Positions 36,409-44,179 of a stretch of 64,000 nt of DNA are shown piece after piece. Numbering within the stretch: position 1 is the first letter of the stretch; every line of letters begins with the position of its first letter. The notes beneath the pieces were generated by a model. It ran no database searches, was not told where the DNA came from, and saw only the letters and a program-made list of their open reading frames with translations. Origin of the DNA: BPJO01 sp037189665 (GTDB taxonomy: Bacteria; Planctomycetota; Phycisphaerae; Tepidisphaerales; Tepidisphaeraceae). The stretch is from contig JBBCIV010000029.1 of NCBI GenBank assembly GCA_037189665.1, forward strand, positions 1 through 64,000. The letters run 5' to 3'. A program made the translations under genes and the position numbers.

Positions 36409-38153
36409 GTCGTGGTCGATCCGGAAGTTTCCAGCGTTTCGGCGCGACTCGGGCGACGGCTGAGCCCTTCTTGGATGGCGTCGCGCATGCGTTCGGCGTT
36501 CTGAACGACCGATCCGCCGGTGCTGAAAATGCTGCTCGTGCCCGCGACCAGTTCATCCGCGCCGGCGGCCACCATCGCGGGGATGTTGGCGAAGCTGACG
36601 TTTCCGTCCACCTCGATCGTCACCGGCCGACCATCGACCAGCCGGCGGCAGTCGGCGATCTTGTGCAGCGCGCTTCCGCAAAGCTTCTGCCCCGCAAAGC
36701 CTGGGTTGACGGTCATCACCAGCACGAAATCGATCGCGTCGAGCACGTAATCGAGCACCGACAGCGGCGTGGCCGGATTAATTGCGACGCCGACGCTCAC
36801 CCCGCCGTCGCGCAGTTGGCTGATCACTCGATCCAGGTGCGTGGCCGATTCGGCATGGATCGACACGCGATCAACGCCGATGCGCAGCAGTTCTGCGACG
36901 AACCGTTCCGGCTCCTTCACCATCAGGTGAACGTCCAGCGGGATGTCCGTCCGCGGCCGGAGCTGTTCGATCAACGCGAAGCCGAGCGTCAGGTTCGGCG
37001 CGAAGTGCCCATCCATGACATCCAGGTGCAACATGTCCGCAGCGCCGGCAGAGCGAAGCAGCTGGATGTGACGATCGAGGTCCAACAGATCAGCACACAT
37101 GATCGACGGTGCGATCTTGACCTTCGATGCCAACCGCGGCGCGGGGCTTGCGTCGGAAAACCGAACAGCGGCGGCCTCTTCGACATCGCGATTCACCCAC
37201 GCTTTCTGCAGGTATCGCAGCGATTCGCGAAGCATAGGCCCAAGCTGTTCATCCGAGAAATCGCGGCCGAGCTTGGGGCCGCCGACTTCGAGATAGCCGA
37301 CGAGCGTTTGCACAGGCAATTCGGCGGCGTGCGTCTCGTAGAACGCGCGGACGGCGCCGATGTCAATCTGCCCGCGTTTTCGATCGGCCTCGCCGAAACC
37401 AAAGGTGGCGTTGTAGATCGCGTCGGTGTTCTTGAGGTGCACCTCGGACGTCATTGGCAGGCCGGAGCGCATCAGCTCGAAGTGATCGTTGACGACGTGC
37501 CGGCATGCATCAACGTAGCCGTGAGCGATGTCGATGCAGTAGCCCGGCATGGCGGTACCGGGATGAGCACGGTGGTAGTCCATCAACTTGCGTGTGAAGT
37601 CCGCCATCTCCTCAGGAAGCGTTGGCGGCTCGGCGAGACAACTCATCGGCTCGATCGTCAGCCACTGCAGGCCCGCGTTGCCGGCACGATGCATCAACTG
37701 CTTGAAGTGTGACAGGTAGCACGCCATGCCCGCGCGCTTGGTGCCCATGCGATCGCGTAACACCGCGCCGGGATTCGACCCGACGCTCTGCGCGCCAACC
37801 AGCACCGCCACGTCGATCAGCCTTTCCAGATTTCGCCTCGCGACGTCCGTCCAGCCCGGCCCATCATCTCGAAAGAACCCGCCGAGTTCGCGATGGGCGG
37901 TGAAGACGCTGCTGATCTGCACGCCGTGGTCTGCCGCTTTGCGACGAAGGTCGGCAAAGAAGGCGTCCGGCAAGTCGTACAGCTCGAAAAACGTCCCCAA
38001 CTGCACGTGCCGCACGCCCTCTTCCGCCAGCAGGCGGAACAGCCAATCGTACGAATAGCGGTAGAGGATCGGATCGGTCTTCAACCCCAGTTCAAACTGC
38101 AGCGGCGGGCTGAAGGCGGGGGCGGCGGTGAAATAACCGTCAATGACCGTCAT
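36405..38153 (-). CDS. Fusion of a xylose-isomerase-like TIM barrel and ribulose-phosphate 3-epimerase
   Basis: 582 residues. Residues about 1-340 form an AP-endonuclease-2/xylose-isomerase-like sugar epimerase barrel (VGAQSVGSNPGAV, TIEPMSC, YCIDIAHGYVDA, EVHLKNTDAI). Residues about 345-565 are a complete ribulose-phosphate 3-epimerase: IAPSIMCADL with Ser350, MLHLDVMDGHFAPN, LDVHLMV, VMTVNPGFAGQ and IEVDGNV, so all metal and catalytic signatures are kept. The fusion suggests two consecutive sugar epimerisations. An ATG at 38153 is preferred over a TTG at 38174. A -10-like TATATT ends 8 bases before it and no ribosome-binding site is present, so the mRNA may be leaderless. Divergent from the DeoR gene. 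Confidence 0.87.
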   Translation of the reverse strand: MTVIDGYFTAAPAFSPPLQFELGLKTDPILYRYSYDWLFRLLAEEGVRHVQLGTFFELYDLPDAFFADLRRKAADHGVQISSVFTAHRELGGFFRDDGPGWTDVARRNLERLIDVAVLVGAQSVGSNPGAVLRDRMGTKRAGMACYLSHFKQLMHRAGNAGLQWLTIEPMSCLAEPPTLPEEMADFTRKLMDYHRAHPGTAMPGYCIDIAHGYVDACRHVVNDHFELMRSGLPMTSEVHLKNTDAIYNATFGFGEADRKRGQIDIGAVRAFYETHAAELPVQTLVGYLEVGGPKLGRDFSDEQLGPMLRESLRYLQKAWVNRDVEEAAAVRFSDASPAPRLASKVKIAPSIMCADLLDLDRHIQLLRSAGAADMLHLDVMDGHFAPNLTLGFALIEQLRPRTDIPLDVHLMVKEPERFVAELLRIGVDRVSIHAESATHLDRVISQLRDGGVSVGVAINPATPLSVLDYVLDAIDFVLVMTVNPGFAGQKLCGSALHKIADCRRLVDGRPVTIEVDGNVSFANIPAMVAAGADELVAGTSSIFSTGGSVVQNAERMRDAIQEGLSRRPSRAETLETSGSTTT

Positions 38154-38206
38154 TTCGCGGTAATATAGCGCCAAAACCGATCGCTAATTTGTTGTTATGC
38201 CACTAT

Positions 38207-38228
38207 TTCAATCATAATTTTGACTGAA
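38207..38228. promoter_or_regulatory. Imperfect inverted repeat between fusion gene and DeoR gene, candidate operator
   Basis: Arms TTCAATCA (38207-38214) and TGACTGAA (38221-38228) match at 7 of 8 positions around a 6-base AT spacer. It lies 31 bases before the DeoR start and 54 bases before the divergent fusion gene, well placed for DeoR to control both. Confidence 0.45.
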
Positions 38229-38258
38229 CATGATCGAATTAGCTCCAAAGGAGACGCG

Positions 38259-39023
38259 ATGGCTAGCAGTCCACGGCAGCAAAAGTTGATCGATGCGGTC
38301 GCAATAAGACGCTTTTTACAGTTGGAGGATGCAGTCCGGCTGACGGGTTCAAGTCTCGCAACAGTGCGTCGCGACTTCGCCGCGATGGCGCGTGCCGGCG
38401 TCGTCGAGCGGTTTCGCGGCGGCGTTCGGCTGCCGCAGGCGAACAGCATGCTGCCGTTCGCGTTTCGCGACCAACTCTTCACTGAAGCCAAGCACCGCCT
38501 CGCCCAGCGCGCCGTAGCGCTGTTGCGGCCGGGGGACGTCGTCTTCGTCGATGGCGGCACCACAACCGCCCACTTGGCCGCGTGTTTGCCGCCGATCCCG
38601 CTTCGCATCATCACCAATTCGGTGCGGCTCGCCGGGATGCTCGACGAACGCCATCAGAAAAGCGACGTCGAGATCTACCTCACCGGCGGCTGCCTCCACC
38701 CCCGCTCCGGCATGCTCGTCGGCCCCGCCGCTGCCGCCGCTGTGGAGCAATACCGCGCCCACTGGGCCTTCCTCTCCGTCGGCGGGCTTACCCGCGAGGG
38801 CCTCTTCAATACGACCGAATCGGTCGTCGAAACCGAACGACGCATGATCGCCTACGCCGAAAAAGTCGTCGTCCTTGCCGACCACAGCAAGGTCGGCCAC
38901 ACTGCCATGTGCTGGGTCTGCGGCCTGGAAAAAGTCGACATGCTCATCACCGAGCCCTCCGCCCCCATCGCCCAGATGCGCGACAAGCTCAACACGAGCG
39001 ACGTGCAATGCATCATCGCCTAA
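38259..39023 (+). CDS. DeoR/GlpR-family transcriptional repressor
   Basis: 254 residues. An N-terminal winged helix-turn-helix (LQLEDAVRLTGSSLATVRRDFAAMARAGVV region, about 18-48) is followed by the DeoR effector domain, with the sugar-phosphate-binding VDGGTTTAHLA near 98, ITNSVRLAG, LTGGCLHPRSGMLVGP and VLADHSKVG. These regulators sense phosphorylated sugars and repress catabolic operons. AAAGGAG precedes the ATG. It is divergent from the four-gene sugar operon, with a candidate operator between them, so it is probably its local repressor. Confidence 0.93.
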   Translation: MASSPRQQKLIDAVAIRRFLQLEDAVRLTGSSLATVRRDFAAMARAGVVERFRGGVRLPQANSMLPFAFRDQLFTEAKHRLAQRAVALLRPGDVVFVDGGTTTAHLAACLPPIPLRIITNSVRLAGMLDERHQKSDVEIYLTGGCLHPRSGMLVGPAAAAAVEQYRAHWAFLSVGGLTREGLFNTTESVVETERRMIAYAEKVVVLADHSKVGHTAMCWVCGLEKVDMLITEPSAPIAQMRDKLNTSDVQCIIA

Positions 39024-39173
39024 GCGTTGTCTCCCCCCCTCCCGCGGAGCTAATACGCCGAAGACGAAGCAAGCTCAACGTCGGCCAGAAACACGCTTAA
39101 GTTGACGATCTGTTCGGACAGACAGAAAAGAATTCTCCCCCTGTTTTCGCGTTCCAAACAGGGATCCGTAAGT

Positions 39174-39201
39174 TTGACACCGCAGTGCCTCCTGCTATAT
39201 T
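39174..39201 (+). promoter_or_regulatory. Consensus promoter of tRNA-Ile
   Basis: A perfect -35 TTGACA (39174-39179) and -10 TATATT (39196-39201) are separated by 16 bases. The predicted start near 39208 is 13 bases before the tRNA 5' end. Confidence 0.75.
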
Positions 39202-39220
39202 GCGTAGCTCACAATTTGTC

Positions 39221-39294
39221 GGGCTCATAGCTCAGTTGGTTAGAGCGCGTCCCTGATAAGGACGAGGTCGGTAGTTCGAATCTACCTGGGCCCA
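39221..39294 (+). tRNA. tRNA-Ile (anticodon GAT)
   Basis: The acceptor arm GGGCTCA pairs with TGGGCCC (39287-39293) with one G-T pair, and the discriminator base is A. The D loop (AGCTCAGTTGGTTAGAGC), anticodon loop CTGATAA and T arm (TTCGAAT) are all canonical. The anticodon GAT reads isoleucine codons ATC/ATT. CCA is not encoded. An integrase relic directly follows the 3' end, so the gene has served as a mobile-element insertion site. Confidence 0.97.
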
Positions 39295-39298
39295 CTGC

Positions 39299-39415
39299 GT
39301 AACCCCCGGATTTCTGGGGGTTTCTGCATTTTCTGGGGAAATCGACGCGACGGCTTCCGCGCATTTCCGCTCATCCCGCTTATTTCCGCCGGTTGCTGGT
39401 GCGCCTGATCCACGA
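39299..39415 (+). repeat. Long inverted repeat, copy 1
   Basis: About 117 bases that recur, inverted, at 51321-51439 with roughly 85-90 percent identity by eye; weaker similarity continues outward to about 39450. The two copies bracket the 12-kb second glycan module. Confidence 0.8.
39301..39322 (+). terminator. Stem-loop terminator after tRNA-Ile
   Basis: Arms AACCCCC (39301-39307) and GGGGGTT (39316-39322) enclose an 8-base loop and are followed by a T-rich stretch. The hairpin lies inside the sequence shared with the integrase relic at 51.4 kb, so the tRNA terminator may have been supplied by the inserted element. Confidence 0.65.
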
Positions 39416-39448
39416 CACCACTTGTGGCGTTAAAATGGATAGCCAGCG

Positions 39449-39913
39449 GTGAGGTCACTGTGCACGCGCTATGCCCTACGCCAGAACAGAAATACCAAGG
39501 CTGCTTATTTCGGCCAGCACGGCAACGACATGTACTTCGGACTTCGCTATGCGAGCGATGATCGTCAGATCCTGGATCCTGATGCTGCGGAACATAAGCA
39601 CGATCCGCGACATAGAGAATTAGAACTGCCAATTACGGGTGGGCAGCCGAGCGTGACGACCTTCGACGCATTCGGCAACCAGCACGATGAGCCGATCAAG
39701 CTCACCCTCGGGCGGATGTCGATCTACGTGCGTCTGTCGGCCGACCAGCAGGCGACGCCACAGCAGTTCGATTTCAGCCGCAACATCACTCCTGCCGCAT
39801 GGATCAGCTACAGGGGGTCGTACGAAGGCGACCTCGGGACGCTCACCGATGGAACCATGGAGAACATTCACCATGGCAACCTCTGGAAAAGCTCGGATGG
39901 GCATTTCGTTTAA
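39449..39913 (+). pseudogene. C-terminal fragment of a glycosidase-like protein
   Basis: This open frame of up to 154 residues has no ribosome-binding site or signal peptide. It resembles only the post-barrel part of large planctomycete glycosidases: VTTFDAFGNQ followed by LTLGRMSIYVR parallels VTDCFGD and LTEFPIYIR in the protein at 27448-30693. The expected TIM barrel is missing upstream, where the tRNA and integrase relic lie, so the gene was probably truncated by element insertion. The start is arbitrary. Confidence 0.5.
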
Positions 39914-39993
39914 CGATCCAAGCTCACCACGCCCCAGAGGCTGGAATTACAATTCGCCCATTCATTGTTCGCGCGGGGAAGACCTCAGATCCG

Positions 39994-40581
39994 TTACGAC
40001 CAACTCCCAACCAACGTCGGCTGCCTCGCGGCAACACGGCGGCGGAGGGGAAGGAGTTGTTGGTCAAATTCGGGCGCAGGCTTGGCGTCGTCACCGGTCA
40101 TGCGATCGATGGCGCGATGGACGAGCTTTTCGGCCTTGGGCAGACGCGATTCGACGAGTTGCAACAGCACGAACGCCGTCACGGTGGGATCGCCTGGAAG
40201 ACGTTTTAGCGGTTCCTTCGGCCACTCGCCGTCGTCGCGCTGAAGGTGATCGAGGAACGTCAGCCCCGCTTCCAGCCCCGAACCAGCACCGCTATCAGTC
40301 GCCAAAGCACGCACTGCCAACGCGGTGATAACAGCGTCACCGAACCCGCCATCCGCCTGCTGGCTGGCAATGAGGAACTTTACCATGCGGGAGACGAACG
40401 GCTGATGCGACTGATGCAGTTCGCCCATGCGAATGACCGTCAGCGACGCGGCGACCAGCGGCCCGTGTAGAAGTTGCCGGATTCCGCCTACCGCCTCTGC
40501 CCGACCAGTACATAACTCATCCGTCAAACGCTCATACGCCTTCAATTGCCATAACCGCTCGGCTTGCTTCATCGTCAACAT
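39994..40581 (-). CDS. Terpene cyclase/prenyltransferase-type alpha-alpha toroid repeat protein
   Basis: 195 residues from the ATG at 40581, which has GGGAG upstream. It contains two QW-like repeats (LIASQQADGGFGD and LQRDDGEWPKE) set in helical hairpins, as in squalene-cyclase and prenyltransferase toroids. At this length it holds only a few hairpins and lacks a DxDD cyclase motif, so it is not expected to be a terpene cyclase. A binding role is more likely; function unknown. It stands alone between the glycosidase fragment and the second glycan module. Confidence 0.6.
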   Translation of the reverse strand: MLTMKQAERLWQLKAYERLTDELCTGRAEAVGGIRQLLHGPLVAASLTVIRMGELHQSHQPFVSRMVKFLIASQQADGGFGDAVITALAVRALATDSGAGSGLEAGLTFLDHLQRDDGEWPKEPLKRLPGDPTVTAFVLLQLVESRLPKAEKLVHRAIDRMTGDDAKPAPEFDQQLLPLRRRVAARQPTLVGSWS

Positions 40582-40604
40582 GATCCAACTCCCGTTCGAT
40601 TTAT

Positions 40605-40641
40605 GTACGGTATTATCGTACGGATTATGTTTGGGAGTCAA
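40605..40641 (-). promoter_or_regulatory. Promoter with overlapping palindrome for the toroid-repeat gene
   Basis: On the minus strand a -35 TTGACT (40641-40636) and -10 GATAAT (40616-40611) are 19 bases apart. A palindrome with arms GTACG (40605-40609) and CGTAC (40617-40621) covers the -10 box, so a repressor could block this promoter. Confidence 0.45.
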
Positions 40642-40911
40642 GAAAAATTTGGGATATGTTCGGATGAATAATGTTAGGGTCTCATCTTCTCTGAAAAAAC
40701 CTGAAAAACTATGTTAGTTTGGGACGTTCTGTCGCTGCTATCTGACTTGCCCCCTCACGAATGGTCTTACTGATTTCCACTTGCTGCCAAACGCAGGGAG
40801 CGAAGCTCCGAAAGCCGGCGGACAGTACCAGTCAGACGAAAAAATCAGATGCAGCTGCTCTATGCTGGAAGATGGCCGAACGAATGCGTGCAATTTTCAG
40901 GACGTTCTCCA
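40642..40911. other. AT-rich intergenic stretch
   Basis: The rest of a 330-base gene-free gap. It is clearly more AT-rich than its surroundings and holds short open frames without ribosome-binding sites or family features. I see no gene here. Confidence 0.4.
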
Positions 40912-42246
40912 TTATTTCCTGGAAATCGACGATTCGATCAACGGCAGGATCGCGTCGGCCCAGGCTTGGTATGCCGGCGTCGTCAAGTGTAGGAAGTCCG
41001 GCATCAGATCCCTCGAGATCGTGCCGTCCGGCTGGAGCAGCTTGTCGGCGATATCGACATAGTGAACCGCCCGTCCGTCGGCCAGTTGGGCGATCCGGTC
41101 GTTAGCGAGTTTCACCTTGGCGCGAACCTGATCCGTCGGCTTCTCACTGCGCGGAAAAATGCCGGTCAACACGATGGTGGCGTTCGGCAACTTTTCGCGC
41201 AATCGTTTCACGACGGCTTCGACGCCATGCGCAATCTCGATGCCGCCGTAACGACCGGTGTTGTTCGTCCCGATCAGCAGGACGACGACCCTGGGGGTCA
41301 GGCCCTCAAGTTCGCCGTTGTCGATGCGCCACAGGACGTGCTGCGTCTGGTCTCCTGCAACGCCGAGGTTCAGCGGCTTCAGCGAAGCGAATTGGCGATC
41401 CCACACCGAGCGGCCCGCGTGGGCCCATCCTGCCATGATCGAGTCGCCCAGAAAGACGACCTGCGCCTCGGGCGTTTTCCGCAAGCGGGAGAGCATCTCT
41501 TCATGTGCAGTCATGAATTTCGGATCCGGCTCACCCCGCTTATCGCGACGCAGCGAAGGCTTTCCCGGATCTTCAGGAACGATCGACAACGACGGCGTCG
41601 CCTGCGGTTGCTCGCCGGCCGGCAGCACGGCGACGCGAAAATCAAAGCCAAAGCCGTCGTTGATATCGTGCCCGTCCGGCCCGACCGCGACGTATACGGT
41701 CTCGCCGCCGGTCACATGGCCAAGGTTGACGACGAACGGCGTCGGCTCGGCGTTGGCGTTGATCGTCGCGGTGTGTTTCAGGTCGTCGTTCAGGTATACG
41801 CGCAGCTGAACGGTCTGCGCAACCGTGGTCGTCTCAGAACCGGGGATGGGACCGCGGAGAATTTCACCATCGCTGACCCACGCAATGCCCGCCTTGCCCG
41901 CGGGAATGGTGTACGCCGCGATCACGTAACGGTCGGCGGTGTTCGGCGCTTGCTTGGCGCCGCGACCCGGATGGCCGCCCGTGCCGCGAAGCGCCAGGAA
42001 CGCCGCCGGTTGGGGTTGCGGCAGCTTGCCCTTGCCGGCGGTGAACGCCCTGGCGTCGTCGGACCAGGCCAGCGGCGCATACGCCGCCGCTAACCCCATC
42101 TCGCCCTCGGCGTTCCACAGGTATTGCCAACCGGCCGGCGGTTCCACTTCGGTGAAGTCGCCGCGAAAGCGGGCAAGTACCTCCGCCTCGGCCTGGCTGA
42201 CCAGCAAAGCGAGTGTCCCGAGCGACAGCGCGATCCAGCGTGTCAT
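40912..42246 (-). CDS. Secreted SGNH/GDSL hydrolase with N-terminal beta-sandwich
   Basis: 444 residues. A signal peptide (WIALSLGTLALLVSQAEA) precedes an approximately 200-residue beta-sandwich domain, then an SGNH esterase domain (about 235-440). Block I is FLGDSIMAGW with Ser269, block II GVAGDQT, block III GTNN, and block V DFLH with the catalytic Asp and His, so the site is intact. It resembles PAF-acetylhydrolase-like carbohydrate acetylesterases. GGAGGAAA precedes the ATG. Last gene of a leftward operon after the beta-helix protein (33-base gap), where it would deacetylate glycans. Confidence 0.9.
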   Translation of the reverse strand: MTRWIALSLGTLALLVSQAEAEVLARFRGDFTEVEPPAGWQYLWNAEGEMGLAAAYAPLAWSDDARAFTAGKGKLPQPQPAAFLALRGTGGHPGRGAKQAPNTADRYVIAAYTIPAGKAGIAWVSDGEILRGPIPGSETTTVAQTVQLRVYLNDDLKHTATINANAEPTPFVVNLGHVTGGETVYVAVGPDGHDINDGFGFDFRVAVLPAGEQPQATPSLSIVPEDPGKPSLRRDKRGEPDPKFMTAHEEMLSRLRKTPEAQVVFLGDSIMAGWAHAGRSVWDRQFASLKPLNLGVAGDQTQHVLWRIDNGELEGLTPRVVVLLIGTNNTGRYGGIEIAHGVEAVVKRLREKLPNATIVLTGIFPRSEKPTDQVRAKVKLANDRIAQLADGRAVHYVDIADKLLQPDGTISRDLMPDFLHLTTPAYQAWADAILPLIESSISRK

Positions 42247-42279
42247 TTCGTTTCCTCCATCCGTCTCAATGCGCGCCGC

Positions 42280-44124
42280 TTACCTCGCGTCTGCTTCGGT
42301 CGCCCGCTTGAGGGTGAACCCCGTCTCCATTCCGGTCGCATTTTCGACGTTCGCGCCGACGGCGATCGCCTTGCTGCCGGTTCCGCCCGTCAGGTCGACC
42401 GTGTTGCCGTCGAACGTTACGCCGTCAACGCCTGCAATGAAGACGGCCGCCGAGGGATCGACGCCATGGTTTTTGCCGGCCGTGTTCGGGCCGAGCGACC
42501 AGGGCGCGACGATCGTGTTGTTCCTCACCGTGAGCCCGGTTGTCGACGACAGGAACATTGCCAGGCCGGCCGGCGATTCGATCGTGTTGTTCTCGATCAC
42601 GATGTTGGCGTTCTCCGGCGGCGACAGCTTGCGGTCGAGCGTCAGCGAACGCACTGCGATGGCGGCGATGTCGGCAAAGTTGGCGTTCTTCCGCCCCTCA
42701 CCGCCGCGGCCGGTCCCGCGGATCGTGTTGTTCCGAACGACGACGTTTCGCACGTAGTCGCTGCCGAGCCAGATCGACAGTTCCGGCCCGAGCGTGATGC
42801 CGGCGAAGTTCACGTCCTCGACCGTGTTGTTCTCGATCACGCCGTCGCCCGCCTTGATCTGGATGCCGCGGGCGCGGTGGAAGCGACAGGTGTTATTGCG
42901 GATGACGTACCCGTTGCCGATGCGCTGCGGCGAGGTGATGAGATCGCCCACCGCGATCGCGGTCGGACGATCGACCGTCACCGTGTAAAACCTGCGACCC
43001 TTCTGATCGACGCGGTACGTCTCCCAGAGCTTGTGCACGGCTTCGTCATCCGTGGCGACGGCCGATTCGGTCTTGAGGACCTTCGCGGTCGCCTTCATCT
43101 TGTACGTCTGGCCGTCAACGATGGTCAGGTCGTCGCCCACCTCAAACGGCATCTCGAACTTGGGCGACAGCGTGATCCGGTCGGGCGCGGGTTGGGCGGT
43201 CGCCAGCGCGTACGTTCCGTGGATCGCGATCGAGTCGTCGCCCATCCATTCGAACAGGCTATCCTCGACGATCGGCCCCTTCTTCACGGCCGACGAATGG
43301 AAGCCGTCGGCGTTGATGCTGTGCAGGCGCGGCGCGGTTGCGCCCTTGGGCACGGGGCCGCGCGTCACCGTGAGCTTGAAACGGTTGCCGCCGTTGCCGC
43401 TGGCCTCGTGCATGCCGATGCCGCCGCAGGCGTAGATCGTGATGCCATCGACGTTCGTGTTCTCGCAGAAGTTCATCCGGATGGCCGACGACGATCGCCG
43501 GCTGACGACGATGCGGTCGCCGACCGCGCCGTTGTTGCGGTTGAAGCTGTCGGCGCTGGCGAAGCTCAGGCGGACCGTCAGCGGTTCGACCAGTTCGAAC
43601 TTGGCCGGGTACATGTCGAACGAGTCGGTCTTCCACTTGCCGCTCTGCCCGTCGAACAGGTACGCCGCCATGCGGCCGCCCGTGAACGACTCGTCGGAAC
43701 CGGTGAAGTAGGTCGGGTTCGTGAGATACCCGTCATCGATCTTGATGACGTACGTTTTTGCGTCTGCCTCGACGGCCGTAATCGTCCCCTGCGTGAACGG
43801 CAACGGATCGTAGTCGATCTTAAAGCCGCGCAGCACCAGGCCCTTGCAACGGTTGAAGTAAACGCCGTTCTTTTCCGGATCGGTGAAGACGAGCGTCGCG
43901 CCCTCCCCGCTGATCTCGAGGTTCTCGGCCCCCTCGAAGACGAGGTGGACCGAGTCCTTCGGATTGAGCGGAACGATGCGATGCTCGCCCGGCGGAATGA
44001 CGACTTTCGCCTGCTTGGCGGCGATCGCGTCGTTGATCAACTTGCGGACATCGACGTCCTGCGCATGAACGGCCGCAGCGCTGAGGAACAACGGAACAAA
44101 CGCAAGGAATCGGGCAAGCTTCAT
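42280..44124 (-). CDS. Secreted right-handed beta-helix protein, GH110-like
   Basis: 614 residues. A signal peptide (LAFVPLFLSAAAVHA) leads to a parallel beta-helix with many NNT/N-x-N turns (VIRNNTCRFHRARGIQIKAG, VRNNTIRGTG, IENNTIESPAG). The FEWMGDDSIAIHG motif near 300 resembles the acidic catalytic region of GH110 alpha-1,3-galactosidases, which fits the neighbouring GH4 alpha-galactosidase. A pectate-lyase-like alternative cannot be excluded. AGAGG lies upstream of the ATG. It lies 55 bases after the GH4 gene in the same operon. Confidence 0.75.
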   Translation of the reverse strand: MKLARFLAFVPLFLSAAAVHAQDVDVRKLINDAIAAKQAKVVIPPGEHRIVPLNPKDSVHLVFEGAENLEISGEGATLVFTDPEKNGVYFNRCKGLVLRGFKIDYDPLPFTQGTITAVEADAKTYVIKIDDGYLTNPTYFTGSDESFTGGRMAAYLFDGQSGKWKTDSFDMYPAKFELVEPLTVRLSFASADSFNRNNGAVGDRIVVSRRSSSAIRMNFCENTNVDGITIYACGGIGMHEASGNGGNRFKLTVTRGPVPKGATAPRLHSINADGFHSSAVKKGPIVEDSLFEWMGDDSIAIHGTYALATAQPAPDRITLSPKFEMPFEVGDDLTIVDGQTYKMKATAKVLKTESAVATDDEAVHKLWETYRVDQKGRRFYTVTVDRPTAIAVGDLITSPQRIGNGYVIRNNTCRFHRARGIQIKAGDGVIENNTVEDVNFAGITLGPELSIWLGSDYVRNVVVRNNTIRGTGRGGEGRKNANFADIAAIAVRSLTLDRKLSPPENANIVIENNTIESPAGLAMFLSSTTGLTVRNNTIVAPWSLGPNTAGKNHGVDPSAAVFIAGVDGVTFDGNTVDLTGGTGSKAIAVGANVENATGMETGFTLKRATEADAR

Positions 44125-44179
44125 GGTAAAGCCTCTTAATTGCACGTGATTCTCCCCCCCTCATCAAACGTAACTTCAC

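Larger units (their letters stand above)
39299..39455 (-). pseudogene. Frameshifted C-terminal relic of a tyrosine integrase next to tRNA-Ile
   Basis: Read on the minus strand, this segment matches the C-terminal tail encoded at 51.28-51.44 kb. The conserved AIHFNATSG and ATGGNKRDERK correspond to DAHFDAASG and ATGGNKRDERK there. A one-base deletion near 39407 (GGCGCACC versus GGGCGCACC in the other copy) puts the two halves in different frames. The tail resembles those of planctomycete phage-type integrases after the catalytic Tyr. Its 3' end abuts the tRNA 3' end, the usual layout of an element integrated in a tRNA gene. Confidence 0.6.

Noticed and set aside
39449..39913. Intact small gene for a carbohydrate-binding protein
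   Set aside because: There is no signal peptide or ribosome-binding site, and the similarity begins in the middle of a known domain order, so a gene fragment is more likely.
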